Shown piece by piece: positions 40,791-51,429 of a stretch of 64,000 nucleotides of DNA. The stretch spans positions 27,256 to 91,255 of the forward strand of contig WEDG01004490.1 of assembly GCA_017591395.1 (NCBI GenBank), written 5' to 3'. This DNA comes from Schistocephalus solidus. Lineage: Eukaryota; Platyhelminthes; Cestoda; Diphyllobothriidea; Diphyllobothriidae. Position numbers and translations under genes: made by a program. Numbering within the stretch: position 1 is the stretch's first letter; each line of letters starts with the position of its first letter. Under the pieces are notes generated by a model. That model worked only from the letters and a program-made list of their open reading frames with translations. It made no database searches and was not told the DNA's origin.

Positions 40791-41699
40791 TTTATTCTTT
40801 GCCAGAGAGTAGACATATCAAGTAAGTTTTTACAGAGATTCCAGCATCAGTTTCACAAAACTGGTGTGCTCAGTATGCGCTCATCTTTGGTCATCTTATG
40901 CGCTCCAATACTGGGACACCAAAAAGGGTGCACTAGAAACCCACTCTGACGGAAACATAATGAAAAAAAGATCATACGTCGATCATGTTCGCCATCATTG
41001 ATAGGTCTGATATTTGGGACCCGTAATCGAAACTTTGAAAGGTATTTTTGGATCTTGTATATAATACTGTTGTGGTTTAGGGGTACTAGCTAGGGTTGGC
41101 ACCACACAGATAGCATTTGTCGCTCCATTTGCCTCGAAAACGTGGTGAATGCTCTTGTGGCCGCCTCTAACTGGTACCCAACTCTTACCTGTGGCTCCTT
41201 GAAGGTGGGTTCTTCCCAGTAGCCACACCCCAGGCATCCATCACGACCGGTGGGCTAAACCATGTGAGAGTCTTCGGTGTTGTGTGTGCCTCCACACCCG
41301 GTAGGTCTGACTCCCAAACTTCCCACCATCCACCCTCTCAAAAAGTTCTACCGTGGGGGCACCAGCAATCTCATAGGTGGCCCAGGCTAACTCGGGTCAT
41401 TCTCTCACTAAATTAAAACAGTGACCCATAGTGGAGTTCAACAGCCGTCTGCGATGTCAGAGAAGCCCAATTTTAGGGACAGCACTGCTTGCCTCCTCGC
41501 AGAGGAAGGGGCTAGAAAAGGTGCCCTAAACAAATGCTGGTTATCGCGTCTTCTGCAGCCGGCCATGGCTCGCAGATCACGAAATACGCGGTCCTAAAAC
41601 TCAAACAAACAACAAGACCCCCCGTCCTCATGCGCCTCACCATACCATCCAGGTTGCTCGGGTGTGTCCACTCAAACTAGCAGCCTGAAATGTTTGTTC

Positions 41700-42585
41700 C
41701 CTTTGGGAAAATCCTAGGAGCAACCGGCGGGAACGGAGGACGGCGTTAGTCGCTCGGGAACTGGCGCGCTACAAGTTGGACATTGCTGTCCTCAGCGAAA
41801 CCAGATTTTCTAAGCTGGGTCAGCTGGAGAAGGTGGGTGCTGGCTACACCTTCTTATGGAGCGGCTGGCCAAAAACAGAGTGACTAGACGCTGGTGTTGC
41901 CTTTGCCATTCGGAACGATATCATCGGACGTCTGCCCTGTCTGCCGCAGGGTATCAATGAGCACCTGATGAGCCTCCGCCTGCCTCTTCGGGGAGACCAG
42001 TTCGCCACCAAAATCAGTGCCTACGCTCCCCCAATGACGAGCTCAGATGTGCATGCCCTGCTGGTGACTGTACCGAAGGTGGACCAGTTAATTGTCCTTG
42101 GTGACTTAAATGCCCGCATCGGGACGGACCACGCTCCATGGCAGGGAGTGCTGGCTCATCATGGCCTCAATAGCTGCAACGATAACGGCATCCTTCTTCT
42201 GCAAACGTCTTCGGAATACTGTCTACTGCCAACCAACACCTTCTTCGGCCTTTTGATGCGGAAGAAGGCCACGTGGGTGCACCCTCGATCGCGGTGCTGG
42301 CAGCTGCTGGGCTATGTTTTCGCTTGGAGGCTAAATCGACAGGACGTGCTGGTGACCAAGTTGATCCGCGATGCCGATGGTAGGATGGATCACCACCTTG
42401 TTGTCTCCAAGATGAGGCTCCGAGTTCAACCCCAAAAAAGGCCCAAAGGTATGCGACTGCCAGGTAAGTTAAATACTCTTTTGTTAAATTTGCCTGCTCA
42501 CTTTTTTGATTCCAGCAACCAAATAACCGAGAAACTGGAGAACCTGCATGCTCCAGATATTAACGCCATCTTGGAAACACGATAG
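41700..42585 (+). pseudogene. RTE-1 endonuclease
   Basis: From about 41740: RRTALVARELARYKLDIAVL, SETRFSKLGQLEKVGAGYTF, WSGWPKTE followed by a stop, then [18 protein letters not shown], and the 41968-42585 frame: [53 protein letters not shown], and [20 protein letters not shown] with its His pair. The GDFN box reads GDLN; the catalytic Glu (SETR) and C-terminal His are kept. This is the AP-type endonuclease of RTE elements. Confidence 0.88.
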
Positions 42586-42599
42586 TGCCGACTGCAAAA

Positions 42600-44101
42600 T
42601 GTCATCCAGTCCACCGCACTAGAAGTCCTCGGACGCGCACGCCGTCAACACCAGGACTAGTTTGACGACAATGACGCCGAAATCATCAACGTACTTGCAG
42701 AGAAGAATAGACTAACCAAAGCTTACATGGACCTTCGGACTGACGCCACCAAAGCAGCCTTCTTCGGATGCCGCTGCCCTCTACGGCAATGGCTGCAAGA
42801 GATGCAGGATGCCTATATGATCAAAAAAAGGCTGAGGAAATCCAGGGGTATGCAGACCGCAATGAAATGAAAACTTTTTCAGGGCCATCAAGGCCATCTA
42901 CGGCCCGTGTATCAAGGTGACCATACCGCTGCTCAGCTCTGACGACACAACACTGCTGACAGAGAAATCGCAAATTCTGAAGCGCTGGACCGAGCACTTC
43001 AGAAGTGTCCTTACTTGCTCATCAGCCATCTCCAATGCTGCCAATGACCGGCTCCCTCAAGTGGACACGAACAATGAACTGGATCTGTCGCCTTCCCTAC
43101 CAGAACCCATCCGGGCCGTGCAGCCTATTTCCAATGGTAAAGGGCCGGGATCCGACGCACTCCCACCGGAAGTCTACAAGCACGGTGGGCCCCGGCTGAT
43201 TGCAGAACTTGCAACACTCTTCCAGGAGATGTGGCGCCAAGGACAAGTTCTTCAGGATTTCAAATGCGCGACCATCGTCCATCTCTACAAACGGAAAGGA
43301 AACCGGCAATTCTGTAATAATCACAGAGGCATCTCGTGGCTCAACATCCCAGGGAAGATCTTCGCCAGTATTCTAATCAATCGTCTGAACGGTCACCTAG
43401 AGCAGGCTTGCTCTAGGAAAGCCAATGTGGCTTCCACCTACACCGCGGAACAACCGATATTATATTTGCCAACCGCCAGCTACAAGAGAAGTGCCAGGAG
43501 ATACGAACTCACCTATACAATACCTTCGTGGATCTGACGAAAGCCTTTGACACGGTGAATCGCGACGGACTGTGGAAAGTCATGCGGAAATTCGGCTGTC
43601 CTGAGCGGTTCACGCACATGGTGCGTCAGCTTCGTGACGAGATGACGGTACGTCACTGCCAACGAGATGGTATCCGAAGCATTCTTACTGACCACTGGAG
43701 TGAAGAAGAGCTGCGTATTGGCTCCCACCCCGCTCAGTCTCATGTTCTCGGCTATACTGATGGACGCCTACCATGATGAACAGCCCGGGATACACATCGC
43801 CTACAGAACTGACTAGCACCTTCTCAACAGTCAGAGTATGCAGGCCACAACGCGCAAGTCTACGACTACAGTCCATGACTTGCGCTTTGCAGACGACTGC
43901 GCCCTTAACACCGTGACGGAGGAGGACATGCAAAGGAGTATGGACCACTTCGCCGCAGGCTGCACCGATTTCGGATTAACAATCAGTACAGCCAAAACGG
44001 TTCTCACGCACCAGCCACCACCCAGCGCGGAATACAATGCTCCCCGAATCAATGTGTACGGTGCTGAACTCAAAAACGTGGAAATATTCGCTGATCTATG
44101 A
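42600..44101 (+). pseudogene. RTE-1 reverse transcriptase
   Basis: Frame 42917-43537: LKRWTEHFRSVLTCSSAISN, GKGPGSDALPPEVYKHGG, LQDFKCATIVHLYKRKGNRQ, NHRGISWLNIPGKIFASILI. Frame 43528-43776: motif A FVDLTKAFDTVNRDGLWKVM. After a further shift near 43680, SCVLAPTPLSLMFS then, in 43838-44101, the catalytic HDLRFADDCALNT and [12 protein letters not shown]. Motifs A and C are intact, but four frames are needed. Order and wording match RTE-clade RT. Confidence 0.88.
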
Positions 44102-44501
44102 AGCACGCTGTCACGCAACACGAGAATCAATGACGAGGTTGCCCAACGGCCAGCTGAATGCCTCCGTGTGGAATCGCCACGGGATTTACCTGAACACCAA
44201 ACTGAAGAAGTACAAGGCCGTCGTCTTGACGACACTCATTTACGGAGCGGCGACCTGGACCATCTACTCGAACCACGTCAGGAAGCTGAATCAGGATGAT
44301 CTCAGTTGCCTCCGCAGAATACTGAAGCTGAGATGGCAAGACAGGATCCCGGACACGGAAGTCCTGGAGCGAACCGGAATCCTCAGAATCAAAGCCATGC
44401 TGAGGCAAGTGCAACTGCGATGGAGTGACCGCCTGGTAAGAATGGACGACGATCGACTACCCAAACGACTTTTCTATGGAGATGTCGCTACGGGCGCTTA
44501 A
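44037..44501 (+). pseudogene. RTE-1 RT C-terminal region
   Basis: A 154-codon frame: [100 protein letters not shown] and [10 protein letters not shown]. This is the characteristic RTE C-terminal region. It ends at a stop (44499-44501); the next frame continues with RHYKDTLRKSLKQLQINP (44520-44570). Confidence 0.88.
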
Positions 44502-45240
44502 CGACAGGGAGGTCTAAAACGACACTATAAGGACACTTTGAGGAAATCGCTGAAGCAACTGCAAATCAACCCGGCGATTTGTGAGGACCTCGCTCAGGAC
44601 AGACCAGCATTTAGATGCTCCGTGAAGACTGGTGCAGCAATCTATGAAACCAACCGCATCGCCGCTGCCACGGCCAAAAGAGCGGCACGAAAGTCACCAG
44701 TGCTCCGGACCCACACCGTCAATGCCCAGGCCTTTCCAACATGCTCATACTGTCAACGCATCTTCCGCGCGTGAATCGGCCTAGATGGACATCTTCGGAC
44801 GCAATGCACCAACAATCCGACCATTCTAACGTCTACGTCAAATTCTGCCAACCCTCCTTTAGACTCCCCCACCCTCACTCCTGGCATCAAATCCATTACT
44901 CCCACCATCATAGAGACCACATCCTAATACTCATCGCCTGTTACCCCCACCACCGCAACCACCACAACCTTCGACTTCACTACCACCAAAACCATCAGCG
45001 ATAGGGGCTCTCTCTTTTACTGTCCTTAATGTGACCGCACATTCACCTCACAAATCGGCTTGATTGGTCACTTGCGAATTTATCGCACGGAGGCTGGTGA
45101 ACCAGTGCCTGGGCTCCGACATACAGTCGACGTGCCCGCCTCCATTGCCCTCACTGCTACCACACATTTACACACCGCATGGGCTTATTAGGTTACATGT
45201 GCCTCCACGATAACCTGTGGTAAACCACCGGAAGCTAAAC
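44502..45240 (+). pseudogene. RTE-1 C-terminal tail with C2H2-type fingers
   Basis: The frame 44538-44774 gives KRAARKSPVLRTHTVNAQAF, then PTCSYCQRIFRARIGLDGHL and RTQC: C-x2-C with His and Cys at finger spacing. A Pro/Thr/Ser-rich spacer (about 44830-45010) follows. Then CDRTFTSQIGLIGHLRIY preceded by a damaged C-pair (about 45025-45080), and a third CPHCYHTFTHRMGLLGY (about 45140-45190). So up to three degenerate fingers lie in tandem behind the RT. They may bind nucleic acid; role in targeting is inference. Confidence 0.7.
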
Positions 45241-45317
45241 CACATCAGCGCACACAACCTACACTAATACATAGACAACATCCTCTCAGTCATCATAATG
45301 TACCTGATAAAATCACG

Positions 45318-46087
45318 GTTTCCTAGAAACCGTGGCTTGGAAGGCTGCCAATCTGACGCTTACACCAGACCACACCATCGGCCCAGTGTATGTGTTGTGT
45401 GTGTCGAGAGGCTGACCAGTGGACTGGGAGTCAGACGGTGATAGCTCCTTCATATCCCCTGAGTAAGTGAATCCTGGTGAGTGCGTTGTGGAAGCCAGGT
45501 CGTGCTGTGGCGCGCGAAGACGGGTACGCCGACCCGCCAGCCAATGCTCCCACATCAGACAACTGACAGGCTTGGATGGTGGTCTGATTGTGGGTGTGGG
45601 GGAGAGAGTGAGTTCAACAGCTCAGTGAATTCTCCTTACTATAAACAATCTGACGCGCTTGAAACTATCATGTTACGCTAAAAGCCGTGGCTTTGAATGT
45701 TGCCAACTGACGGGATAACTCGGACCCCGTGGTCACAATTGTGTTTTGGTTGTAGTGGCTGACTTGTGGACTGAGAGTCAGGCTGCAATGGCTTATTTTT
45801 AATGTGGCCTTTATGGCACTCCCACTCTGTGGGATCCGAGCCAGGTGTGGTCGTAAAGTCCAAGGGCGGCTTCGGCCGTGCAATTCACCTGCGCCTTCTC
45901 CCATCTCCGGTCTTCTGGACTCTGTCTTGACACCTGGATCAGGTGGAGAGGAAAAGAGAGTGCGATAGCTGCAGCGCAAGGCTACTATCAATTAAAACTA
46001 ATTCACGCGCAAGTCATCGTACCTGCACCACCTGGCGTGGAGCATACGGTGGACCTCGTCGTAATCGACGGTCGAACTGTCATATAA
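45318..46087 (+). repeat. Repeat R2, two diverged tandem units
   Basis: Unit 1 (about 45318-45680) and unit 2 (about 45681-46087) both start with CGTGGCTT, a spacer and TGCCAA, then share GGCTGAC, TGGACTG and AGAGTCAG-type segments and later GACGCGCTTGAA or CACGCGCAAGT near their ends. Unit 2 also matches 62780-62960 (minus) and 26335-26440 (minus). In both RTE-1 and RTE-3 the repeat lies directly on the 3' side of RTE sequence, so R2 may be an RTE 3' region or an RTE-driven short element. Confidence 0.6.
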
Positions 46088-46099
46088 AACTGTTGATGT

Positions 46100-46893
46100 T
46101 GTTATCTGATACCAAAATCGTACGACAGAACTGCGGCTCACAGTGGCGGTTAATTGGATGCAAAAATATTTTCCTTATTACCGTTGATATTTCCTTGACG
46201 GAAGGTCCCTGTCAAATTTATTTTGAACAAAAGGATCTAGTAATCACCATTATGTCTTCCCTTAAACCTTTCATTCAATGGGTTAGGGCGTTCAAAAAGG
46301 TGGCTAGTGTCCTGTTACCATTAAAATAACTTTCGTAGATATCGATAAGGAAATATTTGGGAAAAGTATACGGGACGTTTATTCATTCGTTCCTGCAATA
46401 TAAAGTTCAGGTGTGATGACCGTGGCTTGAAACAGCTAACATGTTCCTGGTAACGGTTCAAAGAGGGCCAAAAAATTCATGAAAATTCTAAATTCTTAAT
46501 CATACAAATGCAGAATTAGCGTGCTTAAACTTTTCCCTCTTGAGTACAGGAAGATTCGAGTTGATCTCATGGAGACACACTGGTTTGAGAGGAATCAGGA
46601 TTATGTTCTTCAAAGACTTTTTCTTATTGGCCACAAAAACTAACCTGCGTTGGAATTATCTCAAACTTCAAAGAACCTTATCCTTCCTGGATTTTTTTCG
46701 CCGCGAGTTTTGGCAGCGAGTTTTCGGTGCCTGGAATGGACTCCCAGAGGACATTATACGGGTGGACATGGCAGACACATTCAAACATGAAATAAAGTTA
46801 TATTTGCTGAAAAATACCGTTCATTCATACAGGAAGTCACAACTACGTCATACCAAAGCTGTGCACATACATACAGATAATGGTGATATCTAG
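46100..46893 (+). pseudogene. LB C-terminal fragment, decayed
   Basis: The translation gives KDLVITIMSSLKPFIQW (46235-46285), RAFKKVASVL, VDIDKEIFGKS (46335-46370), LFPLEYRKIRVDLMETH (46530-46575), NLRWNYLKLQRTLSFL, and [20 protein letters not shown] (46720-46780). These match LB at 31480-32050 in order. There are many frame changes. No LB terminal stem-loop was found after it. Confidence 0.7.
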
Positions 46894-46899
46894 TATTTG

Positions 46900-47324
46900 A
46901 AATATGCAATCATCGATCCTTAAGAATGATTGTGCCTAGATCCCACTGTTACAAAATTATTTTCATTCGATGTGAATATGTTTCTCATTACTTTATACTA
47001 ACATATTATTTTAACTTGCATATTTTATTAACCTTTTTAATAGGTTCTTCAAAAGCAACGCCTTGCAGTTGGTGTGGAAACAATCATTTAAAAGGATTTG
47101 AAGTTATTTAACCCAGTTAATAACTCGCAGTTTCATTTACCTTGTAATTGTACCGGCCCCTTGATCAATTACAGAAAACATATGTTAGCCGACTTTAATT
47201 TTCACTTGTAACATGGGAATTTTGGCAGAACTAAACAAGAATATGTATTTTACACATATTGAATAATCATTCGAATACGGTGATCCATTTACCATGACAC
47301 GTTTAGGTCAGGATGGCTTATATC
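46900..47324. other. stretch without a recognisable gene
   Basis: AT-rich sequence after the LB fragment, with no motif, repeat or RNA gene that I can identify. Confidence 0.35.
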
Positions 47325-47594
47325 CTACGGTTGGACGGAGGTAATTTGACCCAAGGCAGATGCAATAAAGGAAAAGTTTTTGATCTTAATGTGCTCAGTA
47401 GCACTGACTGGCAACTCGTCTACGCTTTCCAGACATAAAATAGTCCCAGGTGCATGGATACCAGGCTGAATTAAGGGAGAAGTCAAGGATGTCATATATA
47501 TGAGTATACCGTTGAGGTAACGATAAGAAGGGACCATTGCAACTTTACCCTTAGTCCCGAGAAGGAACAGTGTACCCCATTGGATGGCAACCAA
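47325..47594 (-). CDS. Possible terminal exon, unknown protein
   Basis: Open for about 90 codons on the minus strand, ending at a stop after SALGQITSVQP. It contains VAIQWGTLFLLGTKGKVAMV, YLNGILIYMTSLTSPLIQPG and GTILCLESVDELPVSA. Composition is protein-like (balanced hydrophobic and charged residues, few Ser/Arg runs) but I recognise no family. Two further protein-like stretches lie upstream in the same orientation (47979-48165 and 48800-49003), so a decayed or multi-exon minus-strand gene is possible. No convincing splice pair links them. Confidence 0.3.
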   Translation of the reverse strand: MVAIQWGTLFLLGTKGKVAMVPSYRYLNGILIYMTSLTSPLIQPGIHAPGTILCLESVDELPVSATEHIKIKNFSFIASALGQITSVQP

Positions 47595-47978
47595 AAAAGT
47601 TGCGACTTTTTATGCATCACGATCAATTCATCTTTCTCAGGTTTTAAAAATGAGGAGTGTGCTGTTTACTGAATAATGCAGCAAAGCCGAACGCATCAAT
47701 TTGCCCCATTCAGTCAGAGCGTAAAACTTATTATAAACAAATAATTTTGACTTTAAGTGTGCAGAGGGCATGGAAAATATGTTTAAAATAATTCAATGCC
47801 CAGAATACGATAGAAGAATACTGTTTTTTACGTAAGTTATAACTTCTGCTGTGTAGAGCTGAAGAGGTGGATGTAATGAAGATCCTGCAGTCCGATAATC
47901 ATATGTTGTTCTTAAAGACAATGTGCAAGTCACGAAATCTAGAATGAACATCAGAACTCTGGTGGATAGGTCAGGGAA

Positions 47979-48165
47979 GGACAGCTTCTTCGGTGGGTAT
48001 TGAAGTAATGAGAGTCTGATGGATGAAAGTGGATGGATGCACAATTCCGAAAGTTATAAAATCAAGCGCAAAATCAGGAGTTGCATGAAAATCCTTATAG
48101 TAGAAAAAATGTTTCCACCGTGCGGAGTCTTCATTAGCCAGCTCAACAATTAGAACCCTGTTATC
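47979..48165 (-). CDS. Possible exon, unknown protein
   Basis: After an acceptor-like TTTACGATAACAG (minus strand, ending near 48166) the frame reads VLIVELANEDSARWKHFFYY, KDFHATPDFALDFITFGIVH and then STFIHQTLITSIPTEEAVLP before a stop. It looks like real protein by composition. No family recognised. It is listed because it lies in line with the other minus-strand candidates around it. Confidence 0.28.
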
Positions 48166-48799
48166 GTAAATATAGGTACATTAACCAAAACGCCATTTAA
48201 AAGCGCATTTTGCGCAAGGAGTGGACCCATTGTGCCGCAACTGAAGTACTAGCTCTTTATGTTCTATCTGCGTTTTCGATTGTAAACTAAGTACAAGAAC
48301 TGCAAATGCTTCAGCTATGGCAAGAAGATTCTACTAGTAGGTATTTCATCTGTATTTTTCTGTCGTATTTGCAAGAAGTCTGCTTAAAGACGCAGATAAC
48401 ATTGTCGACAATGAAAGCGTTGCTTGTGATGTTGTGTCCGTTCCCTCAAGAGGCACACAAAGACACTCTTGCAACCCCCCACAAACTTGCATAAGCAGGT
48501 TCCTGAAAACGGAAGCTATAACCTGTTGGGCCTTGGATGTGGTTTACAGGTTGACCTGGCACGCATTTTGTTTAAAAATGCTTTATCCAATCTCCCTATC
48601 TTATATTATCAGGTGGACCTTGTTAGATTAGTCCACCAACATGACTATATGATGTGGTTTGTAATGCTGGATAATTTCCTGCAATTAAGTTACAGTCTTT
48701 GTAGTAAAGCGCTCGTATTAGCATAAAACGGCCAACTAATGTAGCCACACGTGTCTACAGGCAATTTTCTGAAAGACGCTTGCCCAAGTTGCCAACATG

Positions 48800-49003
48800 C
48801 TAAACGTTGTTGGAAGACGATGGGGAAGTTTCATGGGTTTTAGAGTTACACCGCAATTGCACTGGGATTTCCACAATTAGTACGTCATGCAGACTGAACT
48901 CACCAATAAAATAGTGCTTATCAGTGACAGACCGTGCGTAAGGACATTTATTTCGGTTACCAGGACAAAGTACAACATCAATTTCTTTGTCATCATTATT
49001 CAT
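48800..49003 (-). CDS. Possible exon, unknown Cys-containing protein
   Basis: Sixty-seven codons: MNNDDKEIDVVLCPGNRNKC, YARSVTDKHYFIGEFSLHDV, LIVEIPVQLRCNSKTHETSP, then SSSNNV and a stop. Three Cys residues and a beta-rich look could fit an extracellular segment. No family recognised and no splice sites resolved. Confidence 0.25.
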   Translation of the reverse strand: MNNDDKEIDVVLCPGNRNKCPYARSVTDKHYFIGEFSLHDVLIVEIPVQLRCNSKTHETSPSSSNNV

Positions 49004-49009
49004 TTTTAA

Positions 49010-51044
49010 AGCACTTGTTATAGCAGGCAGTTACTCTGATGTAACCCTATCCGACACCATTTGTAAATATTTTCCATTTAAGTTTGAAGTTTAACTTTTT
49101 CTCATTTGCCTTTTACAAAAATTCAAAGAACAGCGATGTTTTTATTCTCATTTTTACGTTGCTTATGCATGTTTTGCTTACTTGATAAACTTTTCATGTA
49201 CAATGATATTTTTGACTATTTTACTGTTTTAACATTTTGACCCTTCGTTTCACGAAGTTGTATGCCGTTGCGGAATTTTTTGCTGTGAATACCATGGCCA
49301 ACGTGGCTAAAAAAATTGTTAAAGATCAGGCTGCTTAAGGTGTACAAAAAATGCCAGGCAACGGGAGGGACCGCTGACGAATAACCATAAGCCTCCAGAG
49401 CTCCCAAAGTTCTATCTGGATAGTCTATAAGTATATAACCTGATCTTGGAGAAGGTCCTGCAATTGCGAGGAAAGCTTAACTGAAAAACGACCCATTCAG
49501 CTCCGAACCATCGAAAATAGGCAAGGGCATGAGGACAACGTGCGTTTTGCATACCACTAATGGCTATCGGTAGATATGTTCACAGGTAACCGTCTGGCTC
49601 TGAAGATGATCAGGACAAAATTTTCTACCAAACGCCGCAAACTGGAAACATGATGATAGGCCAACGTAGATACCAATACTGCAGTAAGTACCATGATCCA
49701 AAATTATTTATAGGTCAAAGAACTACTTGAGTACACCAAGCACCCCACTCCCATGGATTAAGCCACGTCAACCTGCACTACTGACTGTGAGTAAGTAAGC
49801 ACGTTTTATTAATTTATACTTTAGACTGCCCGTGGTACACCATTCACCGTGTTCCCAAACGGCATGTCTTAAGCAAATACATCAGGTAGTTGAGTCACTA
49901 TAGCAAGACTGCTAGAAAATATTGTTGTCATTCACTTAGAAAAAAATGAATACCGTGCTGAGCTGAGCATTGACAATCCTAACAACTTGCAACAGTTCAA
50001 AGCATAAAAAGTAGATAAGCCCATGCAAGAAACATATCTGCTATGAGGAGACCCTTTCTTCTGCATTTACCTTTGTGTAATAACGACATTTATGTGACTT
50101 CGTTGGTTAGTTAAGTACAGAGTATGGGTTTGCGTGTAAATATTTATGCGTAGATAGTTGCGACCGATTATATATAAAACAGCTGGTCGTCCTAGAAGGA
50201 GGAATTACGAAGTATTTTGTTGGAAATCTTCTGAATAATCTCCTCGGTCCACCGCTATTCCTCAGCTTTGCAGGGGCAGATTACCAGAGAAGCTGTCGTT
50301 TTTTCGGTTGTCCCTTTATGCTCTACTCGCCGGTATCTCTAATTTATTATTGGAGGTGTTTACATGAAGCTGTGGCAAAACGCCACTTTCAGTAACTGTC
50401 CTGTGGAGGCAGTTCACAAGACAGCCGTAGACAGCTTTCACTGGACGAGAGACAGGTAAAGTGACTGATACAAGCGCAGGAACACTATAGAGAAACTATA
50501 ACAATTACGTTAAACTATTAGAGCATAAACATTCAGCTTCCGGTATGCGGCATCAGTGCCGGGCTCTGCCAACATTATCTCCACCCAATAAAACAATCTT
50601 TGCACTTTTATACTTACCATTAATGCATTTGTTACTCACTAATTTGTACGTATGATTATTGTTTGAGTAGGAAGTGTACCTCATGAAACCTTATCCACAA
50701 TGATGATGTGTTTTCTCATTAAGGAGGTTAATTTTGGGTTAAAAGGCCAATCGTTAAACTAGACTGTTTAAGTATTATAAAATATTTACCTTGATTTTTT
50801 GGGTTTGCATTAACGGTAGATGTTGCTACTGAAGAAGTATGGAGCTTTATTATTATTTTAGGCGTTGGTTATGGGTAAATTTGACTACTTAAATAGAATA
50901 ATATTTTTACTGTGATGCCTTACACGTGTTTAAACCAACGGTTTTCCTTTTTGTAGGAACCGACTGTGGATGAACGAAGTTGTGAATGCAATCTACACTG
51001 GCAAATTTTATATCTGCACATATTCCATCTAAACGTTTTATTTT
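49010..51044. other. stretch without a recognisable gene
   Basis: Mostly AT-rich sequence with no coding region, repeat or RNA gene that I can support. A small minus-strand open frame (49216-49407) has no recognisable motif. Confidence 0.35.
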
Positions 51045-51420
51045 TTGTTCATAATTAGTAAAAAATTGTGTTCTTTATCTTTTTTCCATTTATTGAGGGA
51101 AATAGTGGATCATGCGTACGACGTCCTCTGGTGCATTTATATTGCCAAATACGGCTGGGTTGGAAGTTGTTCGATTGAGGATGCTCGATTTGTGCTATTT
51201 AAGGGGGGTAAAGTACTGTCTACCGTACAGGAAATGCACTCTGCAAAGGAAATCTGTGTCGTAAAAGGAATCGAGCGAAGACGAAAAATAGCAAAGCACC
51301 GTGCATTTTTCCATGATTTGTCCCGAGGGGGACAACTTGACGAATTTTCTGCCATAGCCACTTGTTAAGATATTGCCTTGCCCGTGCTATTCAAATATAC
51401 ATTGTAAAAAATAAAATAAA
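51045..51420 (+). CDS. Possible last exon of an unknown gene
   Basis: The plus strand is open for 107 codons (51045-51368). The likely coding part begins around EIVDHAYDVLWCIYIAKYGW and continues through CSIEDARFVLFKGGKVLSTV, EICVVKGIERRRKIAKHRAF and DLSRGGQLDEFSAIATC. A stop is followed within about 45 bases by AATAAA (51410-51415), a usable poly(A) signal. A pyrimidine-rich stretch before the frame (TCTTTTTTCCATTTATTGAG, about 51077-51097) could serve as an acceptor. No family recognised; an overlapping minus-strand frame is shorter. Confidence 0.3.
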
Positions 51421-51429
51421 AAATTTGAC

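Larger units (their letters stand above)
36968..40930 (-). mobile_element. LA-family LINE, antisense, best-preserved LA copy
   Basis: Reading leftward: a basic ORF1 part (about 40790-40640), RRM-like module (40630-40233), EN (about 40160-39540), linker (39500-38960), RT (38890-37980), thumb and C-terminus (37980-37290), 3' UTR with a U-loop hairpin (37061-37125), a (TA)n block (37014-37050), the terminal stem-loop (36985-37010) and an (AAAT)n tail ending at 36968. ORF1 upstream of 40930 is missing or unrecognised. The two main breaks in RT lie near 38720 and 37850. It abuts the RTE-1 leader at about 40960. Confidence 0.85.
40960..45300 (+). mobile_element. RTE-1: RTE-clade LINE, nearly full length
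   Basis: The leader (40990-41600, repeat R1) is followed by EN (41700-42585), RT (42600-44101), a C-terminal region (44037-44501) and tandem C2H2-like fingers in the last coding part (44700-45225). The protein style ([41 protein letters not shown]) is that of the RTE clade. GC content is higher than in the CR1-like neighbours. Several frameshifts and stops are present, so it is inactive. Repeat R2 begins right behind it. Confidence 0.88.

Noticed and set aside
45878..46087. Coding region (AAQGYYQLKL-like translation shared with 62790-62950)
   Set aside because: The similarity follows from nucleotide identity of repeat R2; neither copy has a plausible start or an adjoining domain.
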